A DNA stretch of 64,000 nucleotides from Plotosus lineatus (GCA_024760905.1 CM045745.1:6292282-6356281); one strand, 5' to 3'. Counted from the first letter of the stretch, positions 33,890 through 45,365 are shown. Program-made: numbers and translations. Notes: a model not told the origin generated them from the sequence alone.

Positions 33890-35190
33890 CACAGTTGTGC
33901 TCAAAATAATATCAGTCACACATCACTAACCTGCTCATTCAGTGTTTTTGGTAGAAATTATTTTTCTACATGGCAAATCAGGTGTAGTCGAGTAATAAAA
34001 ATCCAACAGACCCAACAGTCCTGACCTGCATGCTGCTGATTTGTGTAATTAAATCACTAATTGTAAGTTCAAAATAACAACAGTGTGGAGTTCAATTAGT
34101 GACATCATTCATTCTTTGAAAAACAGGAAACAGGAGCCGATTATTGTACTAATTTAATGAAGGAAGGCAGAAAATGTTGTACCTGTAACCTGTATGCTGG
34201 TGATAAACATTTCTGTCTGAAACTCTGAAGAAAATGGGTCGTTTCAGACACTGTTCAGAAGAACAGCGGACCTTGATTAGCTAAGCTAAAATGATCCCGA
34301 ATGCTTTAAAATGGCAACCAAAACCTGAAAGATGTGGATGAAAGTGAAACGCTACCATTCAAATGGATCAGAGAACAGACAAAATGGCGAGATCTCAGCC
34401 ACCAATCAGCCCCTAAAAGATCAGAGAAGGTCTAAAGTAACCTGTGAGTCCTGTTACAATTAGAAGACGCCTATATGAAGCCGAGATATCAACAAGAAGC
34501 CCCGCAATGTCCCACTGCTGAAAAAAAGACGTGCTGAAGAGGTTACAATTTACCAAAGAGCACATCAACTGGGATGAAGAGAAACGGAGCAACATTCTGT
34601 GGACTGATGAAAGTAAGATTGCGCTTGTCGGGTCTAGTGGTCAAAGACAGTTTGTCAGATGAGTCCCAAACACTGAACTCAAGCCCCAGTGCACTGTGAA
34701 GACAGCAAAGCTTGGTGGCGTAAACATCATGATATGGAGATGTTGCTCATACTACAGTGTCGAGCCTGTTTATTGCATCCCAGAGATCTTGGATCAGTTT
34801 GAATACATCAGAACACTTGAAGAAGTCATGTTGCCTTATGCTGAAGAGGAAATGCCCTTGAAATGGGTTCCAACAAGACAATGACCACAAACACACCAGT
34901 AAACAGGCAACATCTTGGTTCAAGACCAAAAAAGACCAGCTTTTGAGGCAAAACCAAGAAGTACAGAAGAATCATCCTGGTCTGGAACACCTGCTCACAG
35001 GTAACAGAAGGTGGTCTACTGCATGTAACACAGATGTGCAGCAGGACTCAGAAACAGTGTTTATACAAATAAATATTAGTTCAGAGATTTAAAGGAAAAC
35101 AAAATCTTACATTTTTCAGTTTATACACTGAATGTTTGAGTTTGTACAGAATAAATGCAAACACGAATATTTTTTGACAGTCTAATATTC
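33890..35190 (+). mobile_element. Degraded Tc1-like transposon
   Basis: The left end cacagttgtgctcaaaataa fits a Tc1-like terminus next to TA-rich sequence. A transposase-derived region lies at 34234-34990. I could not find a matching right end, so the right boundary is approximate. It replaces or interrupts the Rex3-like fragment to its left. Confidence 0.65.
34234..34990 (+). pseudogene. Tc1-like transposase pseudogene (different subfamily)
   Basis: MGRFRHCSEEQRTLIS opens the frame and a stop follows at once. Later segments read FTKEHINWDEEKRSNILWTD, ESKIALVGSSGQRQFVR, TVKTAKLGGVNIMIWRCCSY and ILEEV-like EYIRTLEEVMLPYAEEE. The first catalytic Asp (WTDES) is present. The HDNDPKHT and NPIEN blocks are unreadable or lost after aaatgggttccaacaagaca. 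At least four stops and frameshifts are visible, so it is inactive. Confidence 0.82.
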
Positions 35191-35345
35191 ACCTTTATTC
35201 AATTTCTTTAAGGAGTAACACAATTATAACATACTACTAGTAATGTTTTGATTTAGAATATAATATGTAGTGTTCTCAATGCATTTGTGTGTATAGAAAT
35301 AAAAACTATTGTAAGGATTTATTGATTATCTATCGATCATCTATA
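35191..35345. other. AT-rich spacer
   Basis: Nothing recognised. Confidence 0.35.
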
Positions 35346-35866
35346 CTGGGATCCCTCACTACTTCGCGCTTCAATTCATGCGGCTTCAGTGCATGGTGTT
35401 TTTTTCTAAAAATATTCATTGAATTAAAAAATAAGGACATTAAGGAAGAATAGGGGTAAGAGTTAAGGAAAATACCACAAAAACAAGGCCAATTATGTAA
35501 AAAAAAAAAAAAAACAAAAACAAAACAAACAAACATGAAACAAAAAACAACCCAAAACCTCCCATCAAAACTAGTTCCATTGTTGTGAGGTGCGCATCTG
35601 AGTGCGTGCACACGCATCTGCGTGCATGCGCGCACATCTGTATGTGTGTGTATTTATATTTTATTTACATCTTATGCATAATTTTTTAATGATAATTGTT
35701 ATTATAAGCATTTATAGCATTGAATATATATTTATTGATATTATATACACATATACATGAACATTTACGTCAGTCGGAGGGGTTGGGGATTGATCCTACT
35801 TTGTGGAATTCGGTGGTTGCGGGGGGATCTTGTTCCCAATTAACCGCAGAAAGAGAGGGATTCCTG
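35346..35866. mobile_element. pogo-type MITE (family T3)
   Basis: The left end is TA then ctgggatccctcactacttc. The right end, reversed, is caggaatccctctctttctg with TA at 35867-35868. It shares agaataggggtaagag..., A/C-rich block and gcggcttcagtgcatgg with the copy at 51140-51412 and, in reverse, with 25296-25759. A (TG)n tract follows at 35873-35926. Confidence 0.85.
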
Positions 35867-35871
35867 TAAAG

Positions 35872-35872
<1 letters not shown>

Positions 35873-35926
<54 letters not shown>
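35873..35926. repeat. (TG)n microsatellite
   Basis: Pure TG tract directly next to the MITE end. Confidence 0.97.
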
Positions 35927-35927
<1 letters not shown>

Positions 35928-36059
35928 ATAAAACTTTTGAATAATTATTTTTATTTTTAAAAATATAACGCATATACATCTAAAATGTAAAGTGATAAAA
36001 TAACTAAAAAAACAGCTTGAAAATGATTTTCATTCATCCAGAAATCCAGTAATCCATTA

Positions 36060-37075
36060 CAGTAGGCCCTCGACAATCGTAGGGGTTCGGTTCCGAGCCC
36101 TCCCGCGAATCGAGATAATCCACGAGTTCTGTACCCGGAAGTAAACCCCTTGTATGACGTCACATGCACGAAAGAGCAGCCAGAATAAAATACACTGTGT
36201 ATCTATTAGATGCGCTAAAATACGCTTCTTAAACACATTTTATAGACAGTCTTACTCATTAATACAGTATTAATGTAGTAAAATATAGTCATGATTAAGA
36301 AAAACTTTTCAATTTTTACTCTTATTTTAATTGATGATAAAATATAAACATTATACAGCATATACTGTTGTAAGGCACTCGTTTTAAAGTCTTTTTAATT
36401 GTTATTCCAGTACAGTACCTACGTTAATTTTGAGAATGTTTGTGCGTGAGATTTTATGTTCTGTAGCATGTTTAACAAATGATACTAAAAGGATAAACTT
36501 TATTACGCTTCATGTCCTTTTACATTGAACTTGGAGTGACGTCTTGGAGTAACATCTCCAAGACGGCGCTGCCTAGAGGGCAACGTCGCGGAGTTCTCAG
36601 AGTCAAATTGTTTCTTTGTTCGTTTTAATTTGTTTTATTTGTTTGTTCATGTCTTGCACAATGCTCGTCTATGATCGGTCGACCCTACTACAGCTATGAG
36701 CAGCTTCAGCTTCGGGCAACTACGCACGCAACAACTTCTGTCGTGAGCTAATATGCTATAGGAGCTCAATGCTAACCGCACCCCGGCTAACAATAAGCCC
36801 AGGCGGAGTTCTCAGAGGCTTGGTTAGTACTTCCAGCCATACTGCATGAAAATGTTCAGTCCCTGCGAAACAAGATGGACGAGCTTCATGCTCAGATTGC
36901 AGCACAGAGGGATCTACAGGACTGTGTTTCTGTGAAACATGGCTCAAGGAGAGTACACCCGATGAGGCGATTGCACCAACCGGCTACACGGCCTTCGTCC
37001 CCTGCAATCCCAAGCACTGGAGTCATCGTTCGGTCCCTTCCTGCCTGGGCTTCTTGTTAGCTGGGGTGCGGCTAG
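36060..37075 (+). mobile_element. Chimeric pogo/Tigger-type element (family T1), copy 2
   Basis: TA at 36058-36059 is followed by cagtaggccctcgacaatcg, the mirror of the end of copy 1 at 1014-1030. The match to copy 1 runs in inverted orientation for about 1 kb, through gcgccgt-type cctagagggcaacgtcgcgg, up to gctggggtgcggctagcat at about 37075. Positions 36850-37060 encode LRNKMDELHAQIAAQ and read on with frameshifts through PMRRLHQPATRPSSP-type sequence. That fits the start of a LINE endonuclease region. The right terminal repeat is not found. Confidence 0.65.
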
Positions 37076-37371
37076 CATTAGTTCATTGCTCATTCTGCAG
37101 GGTGTTTTTATTGAGACACCATTTCTAGCTAGCTGGCCAATGACTCTAGAGAGTTCATCCACCCTTTGATAGGTCTTGTTTTTATTCCTACTGGGTTGCT
37201 AGCCACCCAACTCACCAAATTCAGAACCTGGTGGGGAAGCCGGTTTAGTCGCCGACCACTCGACCATGCAACAGGTTGTACTGGCTTACATGTTACCTAT
37301 GCCAGCCATGTTACTATGCCAGCGGTCCCACAGCCACCTGCCCCATAGTCAGAAAGGTCATACCTGGCCAC
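37076..37371. other. Spacer, nothing recognised
   Basis: No gene or repeat assignment. Confidence 0.35.
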
Positions 37372-37440
37372 AAATTCAAACCAATAACCTTCTTGCTGTG
37401 AAAGGACAGTGCTAAATACTGAGGCCACATGCTGCCTATG
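37372..37440 (-). mobile_element. SINE-B head fragment
   Basis: caaaccaataaccttcttgc and tgtgaaaggacagtgctaa match the reversed head of SINE-B copies (compare 58930-58975). Only the head remains. Confidence 0.5.
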
Positions 37441-37504
37441 AAGTATGTGCCGTTTTGATTTTCATTCTCCCACAAAACATCATCTCTGTGGTGTTCAAGA
37501 TCTT

Positions 37505-37552
37505 GAATGAGTATGAATATGAGTATGTATATGAGTATGAATATGAGTATGA
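37505..37552. repeat. 12-bp minisatellite (gagtatgaatat)n
   Basis: About four units with small variation. Confidence 0.9.
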
Positions 37553-37677
37553 AGCGGTGTATGTTTTTGTTTTATTCCTTCAAAAGATGTCCAGGGAGTG
37601 TGGCTATATCTGGCTCATGTACAACCCTAAACAACATTCATTCATTTTATGAACCATTTATGCTAATTAGGGTTGTG

Positions 37678-40177
37678 GGGAACCCCTCCCTGAATCGCCA
37701 TCTTATCGTAGTGGAGGGGTTTACTTACTCTGACCCTCGGGACATGGAATGTCACCTCTCTGGTGGGAAAGGAGCCTGATTTGGTGCGTGAGGTGGCGAG
37801 ACACCGACTAGATATAGTCGGGCTCACCTCAATGCATAGCTTGGGCTCTGGAACCACCCATCTCGAAAGAGGCTGGACCTTCTTCTATTCTGGAGTTGCT
37901 CATGGGGAGAGGCGGCGAGCCGGTGTGGGTATTCTTGTTGCCCCCCATCTCGGTGCCCAAATGTTGGGGTTCTCCCCGATTGACGAAAGGGTAGCTTCCC
38001 TCCATCTTCGGGCGGGGGGGACGGGTCCTGACTGTTATTTGTGCTTATGCACGAAATGACAGTTCAGAGTACCCACCCTTTTTGGAGTCTTTGGGGGAGG
38101 TGTTGGAGAACGCACCCTCGGGAGACTCACTCGTCGTCTTGGGAGACTTCAACGCCCATGTGGGCAATGATAGTGTGACCTGGAAGGGTGTGATCGGTAG
38201 ATACGGCCTCTCCAGTCTGAATCCGAATGGTGTTTCGTTGTTGGACTTCTGTGCTCGTCACAGTTTCTCTATCACGAACACCATGTTCGAACATAAGGGT
38301 GTCCATGAGTGCACTTGGCACCAGGACATCCTAGGTCGCAGTTCGATGATTGACTTTGTAGTCGTGTCATCGGACTTACGACCATATGTTCTGGACACTC
38401 GGGTGAAGAGAGGAGCTGAGCTGTCTACCGATCACTACCTGGTGGTGAGTTGGCTTCGGTGGTGGGGGAGGTTGCCTTCCAGACCTGGCAGGCCCAAGCG
38501 TGTAATCAGGGTCTGCTGGGAACGTTTGGCGGAGTCCCCTGTCCGAGAGGCCTTTAACTCCCTCCTCCGACAGAGCTACAACCACGTCCTGGAGGAGGCG
38601 GGGGACATGGAATCCAAATGGGCCATGTTTCGTGCCTCCATTGCTGAGGCGGCAGCCCATAGCTGTGGCCGTAAGGTCGTCGGTGCTTGTCGTGGCGGTA
38701 ATCCCCGAACCCGGTGGTGGACACCTGCGGTGAAGGGGGCCGTCCAGCTGAAGAAGGAGGCCTATCGGGTTTTATTAGCCTGTGGGACTCCCGAGGCAGC
38801 AAACGGGTACCGGCAGGCCAAACGTGCAGCAGCCGAGGCTGTTGCGGATGCAAAATCTCGGGCGTGGGAGGAGTTCGGTGAGGGCCTAGAGAGTGATTAT
38901 CGGTTGGCCTCAAAAAGGTTCTGGACCACCATCCGACGCCTCAGGAGGGGGAAGCAGTTCTTCACAAACACTGTTTACAGTGGAGGTGGGGAGCTGCTTA
39001 CCTTGACTGGGGATGTCGTCGAGAGGTGGAGGGAATACTTTGAGGACCTCCTCAATCCCACCAACACGCCCTCCGTGGAAGAGGAAGACCCTGGGGGTTC
39101 AGGCGAGGGTCCGCCCATCACTGGAGTGGAGGTCACTGAGGTTGTCAAAAAGCTCCTCGGTGGTCGAGCTCCGGGGTTGGACGAGATCCGCCCGGAATAT
39201 CTCAGGGCTCTGGAGGTTGTAGGACTGTCTTGGTTGACACATCTCTGCAACATCGCGTGGTCATCAGGGGCTGTACCTCTGGATTGGCAAACTGGGGTGG
39301 TGGTCCCAATTTTTAAGAAGGGGGACCGGAGGGTGTGTTCCAATTATCGGGGAATTACACTCCTCAGCCTACCTGGGAAAGTCTATGCAGGGGTACTAGA
39401 GAGGAGGATCTGACCATTGGTCGAACCTCGGATTCAGGAGGAACAATGTGGTTTTCGTCCTGGCCGGAGCACTCTTGAACAACTCTATATGCTCCACAGG
39501 ATTCTGGAGGGGGCATGGGAGTTTGCCCAATCTGTCCACATGTGCTTTGTGGATTTGGAGAAGGCTTTCGACCGTGTCCCTCGAACTATCTTGTGGGGCG
39601 TGCTCCGAGAGTACGGCGTTCCGGACCCGTTGCTACGAGCTATTCGGTCGCTGTATCACCAGAGCCAGAGTTTGGTCCGTATTGGTAACAGCAGGTCGGA
39701 TTCGTTTTCAGTGGGAGTTGGAATCCGCCAAGGCTGTCCTTTGTCACCGATTCTGTTCATAATTTTTATGGACAGAATTTCTAGGCGCAGTCGAGGCGAT
39801 GAGGGGTTCTGGTTTGGTGGCCATCGGATATCGTCTCTGCTTTTTGCGGATGATGTTGTCCTTTTGGCTTCATCACGTCGGGCCCTCCCGCTCTCATTGG
39901 AGCGATTCGCGGCTGAGTGGAAGCAGCCGGGATGAAGATCAGTACCTCCAAGTCCGAGGCCATGGTTCTCAGTTGGACAATGGTGGAATGCACCCTCCGG
40001 GTCGGGAATGAGGTCCTGCCCCAAGTGGAGGAGTTTAAGTATCTTGGGGTCTTGTTTACGAGTGAGGGAAGGATGGAGCGAGAGATCGACAGACGGATCT
40101 CTGGACCTCTTTGCTTAGGTTGCTGCCCCCGCGACCCGACCCTGGACTAAGCGGAAGATGATGATGATGATGATGAT
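37678..40177 (+). mobile_element. Rex3-like RTE-clade LINE, near complete with one internal deletion
   Basis: An 8-bp target duplication (gggttgtg) flanks it. The 5' part begins ggaacccctccctgaatcgc and reads into the endonuclease region. The 3' end is gcggaag(atg)n, a short GAT tract after ctggactaa, consistent with Rex3-type tails. Compared with the copy at 55035-57782, a block of about 480 bp encoding the C-terminal domain is missing at about 40100, with ggat shared at the junction. I use the name Rex3-like from overall protein resemblance. A database search would settle the family. Confidence 0.87.
37763..40150 (+). pseudogene. Rex3-like LINE endonuclease-reverse transcriptase pseudogene
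   Basis: The endonuclease domain shows RLDIVGLTSMHSLGSG, the catalytic [13 protein letters not shown] near 38134-38160 and [10 protein letters not shown] near 38422-38455. The RT domain shows [79 protein letters not shown] and LLFADDVVLLASS (FADD near 39842-39856). Lesions: an extra G in the run near 38018 shifts the frame, CGA to TGA at about 39411 gives a stop, a lost base near 39919 shifts the frame again, and the deletion at about 40100 removes the C-terminus. This is decay of one recent copy, not a mosaic. Confidence 0.92.
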
Positions 40178-40492
40178 GGGTTGTGCGGAAGCTGGCGCCC
40201 ATCTCAGCCGATGCTGGGCGAGGACGTTGTACACCGTACACAGCTTACTAGGTCATTGCAGGGCCAACAGCACCACAGCAATTCATATCTATGGGTGATT
40301 TGGAACAGCCAATTAACCTACTGTGCATATTTTTGGACTGTGGAACTAAACCAGAGTATCCAGAGGAAACTCACACAAGCACGAGGACAGCGTACAAACT
40401 ATACACAGAAACACCCAAGCTAGGAACCAAACCCTTCTTGCTGTGAGGTAGATGTGCCAACCACTACAATACCATGCTGACATCCTAAACAA

Positions 40493-40550
40493 TAATAACT
40501 ACAATAATAATAATAATAATAATAATCACAATAAGTGTATATATATATAT
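40493..40550. repeat. (AAT)n and (TA)n tract
   Basis: AAT units at about 40500-40526 and TA at 40538-40550, next to the hAT left end. Confidence 0.85.
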
Positions 40551-40851
40551 AAGGGGTCGGCAACCCGCGGCTCACAAGCCACTTGCGGCTCTTTAGCGAT
40601 ACCTTAATGGCTTGCTGGAGCTTTTTCAAAAATGTATGAACATGGAAAAAGCTGGGGGGGGGGTAATATGGTTTCTGTAGGAGGACAAGCCTCACAAACA
40701 TTCTTCACATTTTAAAAGGTTTTAAAATTTTCTATAACAAATATTATTCCTACATTTCAACATTTCTGTCAACAAAGACTTGTGCCATAGCCTGCGAGAC
40801 ACTTTTCAGCGCGACACGTCGCCAGGCAGGTTGATGTTGTAAATATGGCCC

Positions 40852-41390
40852 ATGGATCCCAAAGGAAAAAAGAGAAAGATAGCTAATGAGAACAGAGGAT
40901 TCAAGGAAGACTGGACCGAATCATTTGTTTTGATTGCCAATGCGGAAGGACTGCCTGTATGTTTGCTTTGTAATGAGAAGCTGTCAAATAACAAAAAGAG
41001 TAATTTAGAAAGACATTTCCAGGGACGGCATGCTAAATTTGCAGTCGACCATCCAGTTGAGATTGAGAGAAAAAGTGCGATTGCAGTATTACTGGAGAAA
41101 TTAGAGGAGCGCAAAGGTAGATTTAAGAAGTGGATTGCATCTCTAAACTCCACTACTGCTGCTGGTTTTGTTGCAACCCGAGAGATAATAAAGTGTGAAG
41201 ATGGTGCACAGATGGCGATCACATGAAGGATTCATTCATTAAAATCTCATAACACCTATTTTTAGACCTCAAAAACAAAACAGAGATAATACAGAAAATT
41301 AAAGACATGTCTCTCTGCAAAGATAGTGATGGAAATGGTCATTAAAATGCAGGCAACATCACCAATCAGAAAATTAACCTCCAGCATACA
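40852..41390 (+). pseudogene. hAT transposase N-terminus with BED-like zinc finger
   Basis: An open frame of 124 codons begins MDPKGKKRKIANENRGFK and contains PVCLLCNEKLSNNKKSNLER then HFQGRH. This gives C37-x2-C40-x14-H55-x4-H60, a BED/SPIN-type zinc finger for DNA binding. The frame stops at 41224, but homologous-looking sequence continues in other frames (LDLKNKTEIIQKIKDMSL) to about 41390. The DDE/RNase H-like domain and the dimerisation region are absent. The first 124 codons are intact, so a DNA-binding-only product is conceivable but unproven. Confidence 0.75.
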
Positions 41391-41649
41391 GTAGGTGTAA
41401 GAACTCTCTCTCTCTGTAGAAGCTCTTATGTAAACCTGCACGGTCTGGATTCCTGTATCTCAACGTCTTAGAGTACTCCGGGAACAGAAGACAACAAACC
41501 ATACGAGTAAAATCAATCTGGTTTATTCATCAACTGCTCAGAGTGTGTTTCTGAGCACAAGCTTTTTATGCAGTTTCTTTGTGTTTGCAAGCAGATAATT
41601 CACAGAGTCATATGTCCTTGGTCAAAGTACATTCGTCATAGCATAGGGT

Positions 41650-41796
41650 GGGTGTGTGTGTGTGTATGTGTGTATGTGTGGGTGTATGTGTGTGTGTGGA
41701 TGTATGTGTGTGTGTGTGTGTGTATGTGTGTATGTGTGGGTGTGGATGTGTGTGTGTGGATGTATGTGTGTGTGTATATGTATGTGTGTGTGTGGA

Positions 41797-41834
<38 letters not shown>

Positions 41835-41905
41835 TATGTGTGTATGTATATGTGTGTGTGTGTATGGGTGTGTATATGTATGTGTGTGTGTGTATGTGTG
41901 TGTGT
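41650..41905. repeat. GT-rich minisatellite with TGTATG and TGGATG variants
   Basis: A 256-bp tract of GT units broken by GTATGT and GGATGT hexamers, inside the hAT element. The Cys-Val-rich ORFs in all frames are artefacts. Confidence 0.93.
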
Positions 41906-42107
41906 CACCATATCATGTTATTTGCGTAACTGTTTGCATTCGTACGTAAGTAGGTGAAGATAAAAGAGGGACAGCCTTGAACATCCAGTTAGGTCTGGTT
42001 GATGTTTTACACAAAACTTAGGACATCGGGGTACGACAAGATAAGAAGAACGTCTTGCTTCATGATTCAATAAACATGTACGTATTTAGGTCAGAGATAT
42101 ATTCTAA

Positions 42108-42480
42108 CAGTAGGCCCCCATTTTTTCGTGATGGTTCGGTTCCGGCCCTTCCTACGGATCAAGAAAATCCATGAATTACTGATGCGGTTCTCAAACCCTA
42201 TGTATAATATTACATGCACTAAAATATGCTTCTTAAATACATACTATAGAGAACCTTACTCATTAATACAGTAATAATACAGTAAAATGTAGTAATGGTT
42301 AAGTGAAAACTTTAATTTTGTACTGTGAATAGGGCTTCAATAATCATTAAAAACACAATTTAAAAAATTATTTGCAATTCAAGCAATCATGTTGATAACT
42401 TGTGTGCAAAGGAGAAAAAAAGAGGTGTACATATCATCTGCAACCAATCAGCAGAAGGGAGAAACAATCTTTGTACTCAA
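42108..42480. mobile_element. pogo/Tigger-type MITE (family T4), 3'-truncated
   Basis: acagtaggcccccattttttc opens the copy, followed by ggttcggttccggcccttcc and the T4 body. The match to 26540-27066 fades after ctgcaaccaatcagcaga, so the right end is lost or diverged. It lies inside the hAT element. Confidence 0.7.
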
Positions 42481-42574
42481 TCGCCTGTGATGAGTCATGT
42501 GATGTGATTGACATTGAACAGACAGCGCTGTTGTGCAGGTATGTAAACGCTGATGGGCCACTGATTTCTTTATT

Positions 42575-42927
42575 CTTCTTCTTTATTCTTTTCCTTTTGG
42601 CTTTTTCCCTTTTTCAGCGGTCGCCACAGTGAATCATCTTATTCGCACATTTGATTTGGCATAGGTTTTTTTACTTCGGATGCCCTTCCTGATACAACCC
42701 TTTAGCAAGGGACAGAAACATGCTGACGGCTTTGCAGCTACTCTTTATGAAAGTCAGCAATGGTTTTACATGCATCTCACCATAGACAGTGGAGACATGG
42801 CTGGCCTTTGATAACCCAGTTAGTGCACTGGGGGGACAGTGACAACCTTGTGGCGATTGGGACTCGAACCCCCAACCCTAGAATCAGCGAGCCAGCGCCC
42901 TATACCACTAGGCCACCACTGCCCACT
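42575..42927 (-). mobile_element. SINE-A, RTE-type tail, inside the hAT element
   Basis: Minus-strand head gggcagtggtggcctagtgg, box B gggttcgagtcccaat, core with a 3-bp loss (atggttttacatg), and full RTE tail. Flanked by tgatttctttatt at 42562-42574 and again at about 42936-42948. Confidence 0.92.
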
Positions 42928-43284
42928 GGGTAGTGATTTCTTTATTGAATTTCAATAATTTCATCAATGCACCAAAACATTAATATAGAAATGGAAGTTA
43001 AACTTAAAACACCAAATATCGTACAATAGAGTAGTCACGTGGTATCATTCTCTCCAAGATGCGCTGCAGGGGACATAAACATTTAATCATGAATACTCAT
43101 TATATAATTGTAGTCTACTTAGTCATTTTGATAGTAGAATAATATACACTTACAGCCTGGGTTGCCTTCATATTAAGCTTATATGAGGGTTTTATTTTTT
43201 GCAGACAGATTTGCTTTTAGTTTTTTTGGTCCAATATGGCTCTTTGAACATTTTGGGTTGCCAACCCTTGGTATAGATGGATAT

Positions 43285-44893
43285 AAAGATTTATTTAAAT
43301 AAAATTACAACACCCCATTAGTCAACTCTTTATTAAGAAATGTTCACACAACAATGTCCAATCTTGTTTTTATTTGTTTCTGTAAAAGAAAGTGATTAAA
43401 TTGTAATTAAACAACATAAATTAACATATACACAAATTAACTCATCACACAAAACATACGAACAGAACAGCATGAATGTGTATTTCAATGGAGGAAAATA
43501 TTTTCCATGAACACGCCCACATATTTTCCCATGGCTATAATCACACACAGGAGTATCAGATCAGGTTTACATGATCAAAGCATTGTTACACATTATTTTG
43601 AAGACTGCTCACCCTAATTAAACCTCAGACATTTATTTTGATGTCCCTGTCCACTGAAGTGAGATTGAGCACCATGGTAATTTCCAAAGTGCTGTCTGAG
43701 GTCCTCAGAAATAAGATTTTGGCTGCTTATGAGTCCGGTAAGGGATTTAAAAGATCGAGTTTGACATCAGCCAAATCCACCATCCTGAAAATTGTTTACA
43801 AGTGGAGACCATTCAAAACTACTGGCACCATGCCTAGGTCGGGTGGTCTATGCAAGTTCACACCCAGACCAGACCAAAAGATGCTAAGTCATCATAATGC
43901 CTAAAATATCACAGCGGGAGCTACAGCAGGCTCCTGTTACTGTCAGTGCAAAAGCATGTGACTCTACTATCAGAAAGACTACATAAGTAGAAGGTGTACA
44001 AGGAGGAAACCTTTGCTCTTTAAAATAGACATTAAAGCGAGGCTGAGGTTTGCCAGAGAGAACATAGACAAAGACCAGGTCTTCTGGAATAATGTTCTTT
44101 GGACATATGAGTCTAACGTTGAATTATTTGGACACCACAACAGAAGACATGTTTGGTGGAAACCAAATACAGCATTCCAGCAAAAGAACCTCATACCGAC
44201 TGTGAAGCATGGAGGTGGAAGAGTCATGCTTTGGGGGATGCTCTGCTGCAGCAGGACCTGGCCAGCTCACTACCATAGAATCCAGCATGAATTCTACTGT
44301 GTATCAGAGGGGGCTTGAGGAACATGTGAAACCATCTGTAGAAATAAATTAATAAAAAGCTGAAGTGGACATGGACACTGCAACATGACAAGCACCAAAA
44401 ACCTACCAGTACATCCATCAAGGACTGACTGAAAACTAAGAAGTGGCGAATCCTGGAGTGGCCCGGATCTTAACCCCATTGAGATGATATGGGGTGACTT
44501 GAAACAGGGTGTGTATGCAAGAAACCCTCAAACATCTCACAGCTTGGATTCAGAATTCGGCATTGAGGACAGGGGCAAACTTTCTTCAGATCGATGTCAG
44601 AGACTGGTAGATGGCTACAAGATGCACCTCACTGAAGTTTTTTTTTCCGCCTAAGTGGGTTACAATAGTTATCAGGGAGTTGGGTGACCTAAGTTTTCCC
44701 TCCATTGAAATACTCATAGTTTTTCATATATTTGTATGATGAGTAAAAATATGTTAATTTGTGTGATGTAATTCCAATTAAATCAATTTATTTTCAATAA
44801 ATAAATACAAACACGGTTGGACATTGTTATGCAAACATTTCTTAATAAAGATTTGAGGATTTAATGGGGCGTCCTAATTGTTTTTCACGACTG
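43285..44893 (+). mobile_element. Tc1-like transposon, second subfamily
   Basis: The right end, reversed, is cagtcgtgaaaaacaattag followed inward by gacgccccattaaatcctca. The left end is eroded but reads ttacaacaccccattagtca and then ctttattaagaaatgttcac, matching the right repeat. A TA follows at 44894-44895. The element almost touches the hAT right end. Inside is a dead transposase. Confidence 0.85.
43638..44640 (+). pseudogene. Tc1-like transposase pseudogene with mutated catalytic Asp
   Basis: VLSEVLRNKILAAYESGKGF and TILKIVYKWRPFKTTGTMPR form the N-terminal HTH region. Further on are KARLRFARENIDKDQVFWNN, VLWTYESNVELFGHHNRR and LIPTVKHGGGRVMLWG. The family motif WSDES reads WTYES here, so the first catalytic Asp is replaced by Tyr. 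Stops occur near 43903 and 43957, and the C-terminal half is in several frames (PGVARI-like region at 44450-44500 with LNPIEM). Confidence 0.88.
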
Positions 44894-44895
44894 TA

Positions 44896-45084
44896 GATGG
44901 ATGGATGGGAGTTCAAATTCAAGATCTAATCCAACACAGTAACACATCATGCTTCATAAATGCTTCTAGCCTTATTTAAAACTTATCAACACCCAAATTA
45001 AACAGACTTCATACTTTCATGACACCAGCAAGTGATTGATGAATTCACAGATAAGATTCTTAGCAGGAGTAGTAGTAGTAATAG

Positions 45085-45086
<2 letters not shown>
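44896..45086. other. Spacer with short ATGG repeats
   Basis: gatggatggatggg follows the Tc1 target; otherwise nothing recognised. Confidence 0.35.
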
Positions 45087-45130
<44 letters not shown>

Positions 45131-45151
45131 GAGAGAGAGAGAGAGAGAGAG
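45087..45151. repeat. Compound (GT)n(GA)n microsatellite
   Basis: GT tract followed by GA tract after an AGT run. Confidence 0.96.
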
Positions 45152-45365
45152 CACATAAGATGGAGAGAATGTTACTATATGAATTATATGACACATTTAG
45201 ATCTCCAGACACTGACATTTCCCATAGGCCCTTGATCCATCATACTGTCTTCTATCAAACTAAAAATATATTGAGGTAGGAGATTTTCATTAATTTTTCA
45301 CACCATTCCAAAAAGGCACGGGCAGATTTCGATATGAACGTAGATTTCAAGTACAGCATCAGTGA

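Larger units (their letters stand above)
37636..40492 (-). mobile_element. SINE-B interrupted by a Rex3-like LINE
   Basis: The reversed tail (ttcattttatgaaccattta to ctaattagggttgtg) ends at 37677. The rest of the same SINE (ttgtgcggaagctggcgccc through accttcttgctgtgaggtag-type head) resumes at 40178-40492. The shared gggttgtg (37670-37677 and 40178-40185) is the target duplication of the LINE insertion. Outer flanks ccctaaacaac and tcctaaacaat look like the SINE's own duplication. Confidence 0.88.
40551..43270 (+). mobile_element. hAT-Charlie-type element with nested repeats
   Basis: The left end aaggggtcggcaacccgcgg, with subterminal cggctctttagcg, mirrors the right end (reversed caagggttggcaacccaaaa, subterminal agagccatattgg). 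These are classic hAT-Charlie termini. The flanking 8 bp (atatatat, gtatagat) match at 6 of 8 positions, fitting an 8-bp hAT target duplication in TA-rich DNA. It carries a BED-like zinc-finger ORF near the left end and later insertions: a GT-rich tract, a T4 MITE and a SINE-A. Most of the transposase is gone. Confidence 0.85.

Noticed and set aside
41650..41905. Possible CRISPR-like array
   Set aside because: Repeats are degenerate GT units without spacers of constant length; eukaryotic context.
41568..41957. ORFs rich in alternating Cys-Val, Thr-His, Tyr-Ile or Arg-Glu here and at other microsatellites
   Set aside because: Frame-independent translation of dinucleotide repeats; not genes.
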